DNA of 64,000 bases. It comes from JALZKA01 sp963725035 (GTDB taxonomy: Bacteria > Actinomycetota > Thermoleophilia > Solirubrobacterales > 70-9). The position numbers and the translations under genes are program-made. Positions 61,260 to 64,000 of this stretch are shown here, piece by piece. The notes beneath the pieces were generated by a model that saw nothing but the letters and a program-made list of their open reading frames with translations, made no database searches and was not told the DNA's origin. Numbering within the stretch: the stretch's first letter is position 1; each line of letters opens with the position of its first letter. Location: positions 372,001 through 436,000 of the forward strand of contig CAVRWX010000001.1 in the NCBI GenBank assembly GCA_963725035.1, in the 5' to 3' direction.

Positions 61260-62242
61260 TCAGCTCTCGGAGCGCGGAGGCCGGACGCCTAGAAGCACCG
61301 GCGAGACCGCCGGCATCTCGAACTCCTTCCCACGGACTCGGACGTACTCGCCGTATAGCTCGGCCCATCGCTCGGGCGAGGCCTCGCGGTTAGTCGTTAC
61401 GCCGCGCATGCACCTGATGGAACGTGGCCTCGCCGATCAAGAGAACGGGCAGCGCGTCCGGCAGGCTCGAGCGCCCGCACCAGCGTGTCGATGTTGACGA
61501 GGCCTCCGCCCGGCGATTGGAACGCTTCGTCATAGCCTCCCAGCTCGTCCCACATCTCCCGCCGCATGAAGATCGCGTTGCTCTCGTGCGGGACTTCGAA
61601 TTGACCCCTTGTCGAAGCGGCCGGCACCGAGACGTCGAAGAGCCTGTAGCCGTCTTCCTCCCAGCCGGACTTGGTAAGGAGCGCCGCCTCGGCCTCCTCG
61701 TCATAGCCCGACCCCACGGCCGTTTGCTGAGGTTCCAAGCCGAGATGAAACCCCTGGCTCAAGACAACCGCCCGGTCGGCTAGTTCCGCCCCTAGCCGCG
61801 CGCAACGCACGAGCCCGGGCGAGGCAAGGCGGGCCCCGTCGACCATCACGCCCACCAAGGAGCCTCGTGACTCCGCAATCCCAAGGTTCACCGCTCGGGC
61901 CGGAGAGGGTGTCGCGTCGGCGACGGACAGCCAGCGAATCGTGGCGCCCCAATGCTCGCACGCGGACCGGTCCACGGGAGCCGGCGATCCGTTGTCGACG
62001 ACGAGGATCTCGTAGTCCTCGGCGCCGACGTCCTGCTGATAACCCGGCGAGAGGGATTGGACCGTTCGGACGAGCTGCGGGTCCATGTCGTAGGAGACGA
62101 CCACAATTGAAATGAGCGGTGGCAGGCCGCGAGTATCGCGGAGGAAGCGCAACTTTGCCCGCCAAGGTAGGTTTTCCCAGGCAGGGCCAAGGAGAGGCTG
62201 GACGTGGAACCGACAACGACCGATCGCGCGGCGAAGCCGCAA
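61260..62242 (-). CDS. Glycosyltransferase family 2 (frameshift)
   Basis: About 327 residues. LISIVVVSYDMDPQLVRTVQ, YEILVVDNGSPAPVDRSACE, AVNLGIAESRGSLVGVMVDG, and FEVPHESNAIFMRREMWDEL with GGYDEAFQ are GT-A features. Indels near 61470 and 61415 lead to LPDALPVLLIGEATFHQVHG and the conserved REASPERWAELYGEYVRVRG, ending 10 bases from the converging gene. The start TTG at 62242 keeps WENLPWRAKLRFLRDTRGLP; a TTG at 62152 would avoid overlap with the divergent neighbour. Confidence 0.78.
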
Positions 62243-63655
62243 ACATCGCCCTCAGATGAGGCGATGAGCTTTCGCCCGCGCCTGATCGAGACCGCGCAGC
62301 GGTCGGGCACCATCCGCGGGTCGCAAGAGCGGCCGCGCTGGTGGCGCGATCGAAAGCGCCGCCGCTTGCTCGGCTTGGCGGACGTCGTGTGGCCTCCGGG
62401 ATCGGGCTCGCCGTCACTCTCACGCAATCAGAAAGCGTGTTCCTTGCGCTGGCTTCGGTGCCGGTCGGCCTCATCACCGCAAAGCTCCTCGGCCTCTACG
62501 ACGTCGACCACCGAGCTATCCGCCACCTGACCGTTGACGAGGCGCCGCAGCTACTCGCCTGGTCCGCGATCACGACCGCCGCGACAATTCTCATCACCCC
62601 CGGTGAGGTAGAGGTGGGCGAGTACGTCCTCCTGCTCTCGGCGGCCGCAGCAGCGGTCTTCACCTTGCGCGCGCTCGCGCGAGCGCTCTGGCGCGTGACG
62701 ACGCCACCCGAACGAACGCTCGTGGTCGGCGAGGGTGGGCCCGCGATCGCGATTGCGAGAAAGATCGAGCTCTTCCACGAGATGCACCTGGAGCTCGATC
62801 GCACTGAGCATCCGCACGAGCTCGATCGGCGCGAGGGCCATGTGGATCAAGTGTTGACGGGGATCGACCGGGTGGTCCTGGCGTGGTCGAACGCGGCGCC
62901 TGCCTTCATCGAGCATTTGCTCACGCACTGCCGGCGCCTCGAGGTGAAGCTGAGCGTCGTCTCGCCGTTCCGGGGCCTCGCGCGGCCGGCCGAAAGCTCT
63001 CCCACGTGGCTGACCTTCCCGTCTTGGAATACAACACCTGGGACGTGCCACGATCGACGATGGCATTGAAGAGGGCGCTCGATCTCGCGGGGGCGGCGAT
63101 CGCCCTGACCCTGCTCGCGCCGGTCTTCCTTGTGACCGCGATCGCGATCAAGCTTGACGAGCGCGGCCCGGTGTTCTACCGCCAGACGCGAGCCGGTCGC
63201 CATGGAAAGCCGTTCACGATGATCAAGTTCCGCTCGATGAGCAACGACGCCGAGGAGCGCCTCGCCGAGCACCTCATCGCGCTCGACCGGCTCGACTCCC
63301 CCGTCTTCAAGCTCCGCGCGGATCCGCGCGTGACCCGAGTCGGCCGCTTCATCCGCCGCTTCTCCATCGATGAGTTGCCGCAGCTCATCAACGTGCTGAG
63401 GGGCGAGATGAGCCTCGTCGGGCCACGCCCTGAGGAGCTCACCATGGTCGAGCGCTATGACGCCGAGGACAAGTTTCGGTTCGTCCTCCGCCCAGGGTTG
63501 ACCGGGCCGATGCAGGTGCTCGGAAGGGGCGAGCCAACTTCGGCGAGCGACTTGCCGTGGACCTGGACTATCTGGAGACGCTTTCGGTCACTCGCGACTT
63601 GCGCCTGATCGCACTAACCCTCCCCGCCGTCGTCCGCGGCAAGGGCGCCTACTGA
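62204..63655 (+). CDS. Undecaprenyl-phosphate sugar-1-phosphate transferase (WbaP/CpsE-like; three frameshifts)
   Basis: 484 codons over the full interval. Membrane helices come first (LAVTLTQSESVFLALASVPV; LLAWSAITTAATILITPGEV), then a nucleotide-fold domain (RTLVVGEGGPAIAIARKIEL), another helix (AAIALTLLAPVFLVTAIAI) and the catalytic core (KFRSMSNDAEERL, FSIDELPQLINVLRGEMSLV, GPRPEEL, RPGLTGPMQV). Frames change near 62395, 63000 and 63525; the last part ends FGERLAVDLDYLETLSVTRD. It starts glycan assembly by loading a sugar phosphate on the lipid carrier. GTG at 62204 has AAGGAG upstream; ATG at 62264 is an alternative. Confidence 0.85.
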
Positions 63656-64000
63656 GCCCTGCCCGCGAGGCGGGTGAAAGCTCCGCGGACGAGCGAGACG
63701 GCGAGCTTGGCGTAGATACCGGCGTAGACCGCAATGTTCACCGGCAGCGGTCGCGCCGGCGCCTCCCAACGGCGATAGAAGCGGTGCATGCCACGGTGAA
63801 AGGCGAAGTTGAGACGCGGGCTTCGGACCGCGCCGGCGCGCTGCCACCCTTGTCGTGCCAGGCGACCGATGAGGACCTCGACCGGACCTTCCAGCCGCGA
63901 GCCCAAAAGCGCCTGCAAAGGTCGAGGTCCTCCATGTACATCCAGTAGCCCTCGTCGAACATGCCGACGGCTTCGAAGGCATTGCGGCATCAGCATGAAC
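63649..64000 (-). CDS. Glycosyltransferase family 2, C-terminal part (runs off the window, frameshifted)
   Basis: Pieces in three frames make one protein: MFDEGYWMYMEDLDLCRRFW (the conserved E-D-x-D-L region), SVAWHDKGGSA, then SPRLNFAFHRGMHRFYRRWE and VNIAVYAGIYAKLAVSLVRG to the stop. This is the end of a rhamnosyltransferase-type GT2. The N-terminal half lies beyond base 64000. Its last 7 bases overlap the end of the converging sugar-phosphate transferase. Confidence 0.75.
   Translation of the reverse strand, partial: FMLMPQCLRSRRHVRRGLLDVHGGPRPLQALLGSRLEGPVEVLIGRLARQGWQRAGAVRSPRLNFAFHRGMHRFYRRWEAPARPLPVNIAVYAGIYAKLAVSLVRGAFTRLAGRAQ

Overview
This is a high-GC (roughly two-thirds G+C by eye) bacterial chromosome segment. 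It most likely comes from an actinobacterium of the Thermoleophilia/Solirubrobacterales type. That placement is an inference. It rests on the long Ala/Pro/Glu-rich tails on several ribosomal proteins, zinc-binding S14, S4, L33 and L36, frequent GTG starts placed 6-7 nt behind a -10 hexamer (leaderless genes), an NAD-dependent LigA, and a cell-surface glycan cluster.

Layout. 1-3.8 kb: the end of a fatty acyl-CoA ligase, a DUF2294 protein, a patatin-like lipase and a PBP4-type carboxypeptidase (dacB). 3.8-7.5 kb, minus strand: surE-ligA and truA. 7.5-24.1 kb, minus strand: one long run from rpsJ down to rplQ (S10, spc and alpha operons: rpsJ-rplC-rplD-rplW-rplB-rpsS-rplV-rpsC-rplP-rpmC-rpsQ-rplN-rplX-rplE-rpsZ-rpsH-rplF-rplR-rpsE-rpmD-rplO-secY-adk-map-rpmJ-rpsM-rpsK-rpsD-rpoA-rplQ). 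Most junctions overlap by a few bases. infA is missing from its usual place before rpmJ. 24.2-30.5 kb: the str genes. rpsL-rpsG are separated from fusA-tuf by two plus-strand membrane-protein genes and a repeat-rich gap. 30.5-31.4 kb: two small plus-strand genes. 31.5-43 kb, minus strand: rpmG-secE-nusG-rplK-rplA-(L10 leader)-rplJ-rplL-(terminator)-rpoB-rpoC. 43-48 kb: secreted proteins, a glycoside hydrolase, an O-antigen-ligase-like membrane protein with TPRs, and an ECF sigma factor. 48-64 kb: a cell-surface polysaccharide cluster. It has family 2 and family 4 glycosyltransferases, an ABC-2 exporter pair, SAM methyltransferases including a TylF type, a sulfotransferase and an initiating sugar-phosphate transferase. 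The genes face both ways, and many are leaderless.

A second theme is single-base frameshifts. They occur in ligA (2), rplO, rpsQ, rpsC, rplJ (2), rplA and most genes after 43 kb. Almost all keep protein similarity on both sides, and the restored frame ends in a stop that couples properly to the next gene. I therefore give the whole interval as one gene and read most of the shifts as sequencing or assembly indels. The conserved cores of rpoB, rpoC, fusA, tuf, rplB and secY are intact; the ribosomal-gene shifts fall in the repetitive tails. Short palindromes of two related families (GGGGTCAGACCCC and GGTGYCWGRCACC) lie inside two of those tails.
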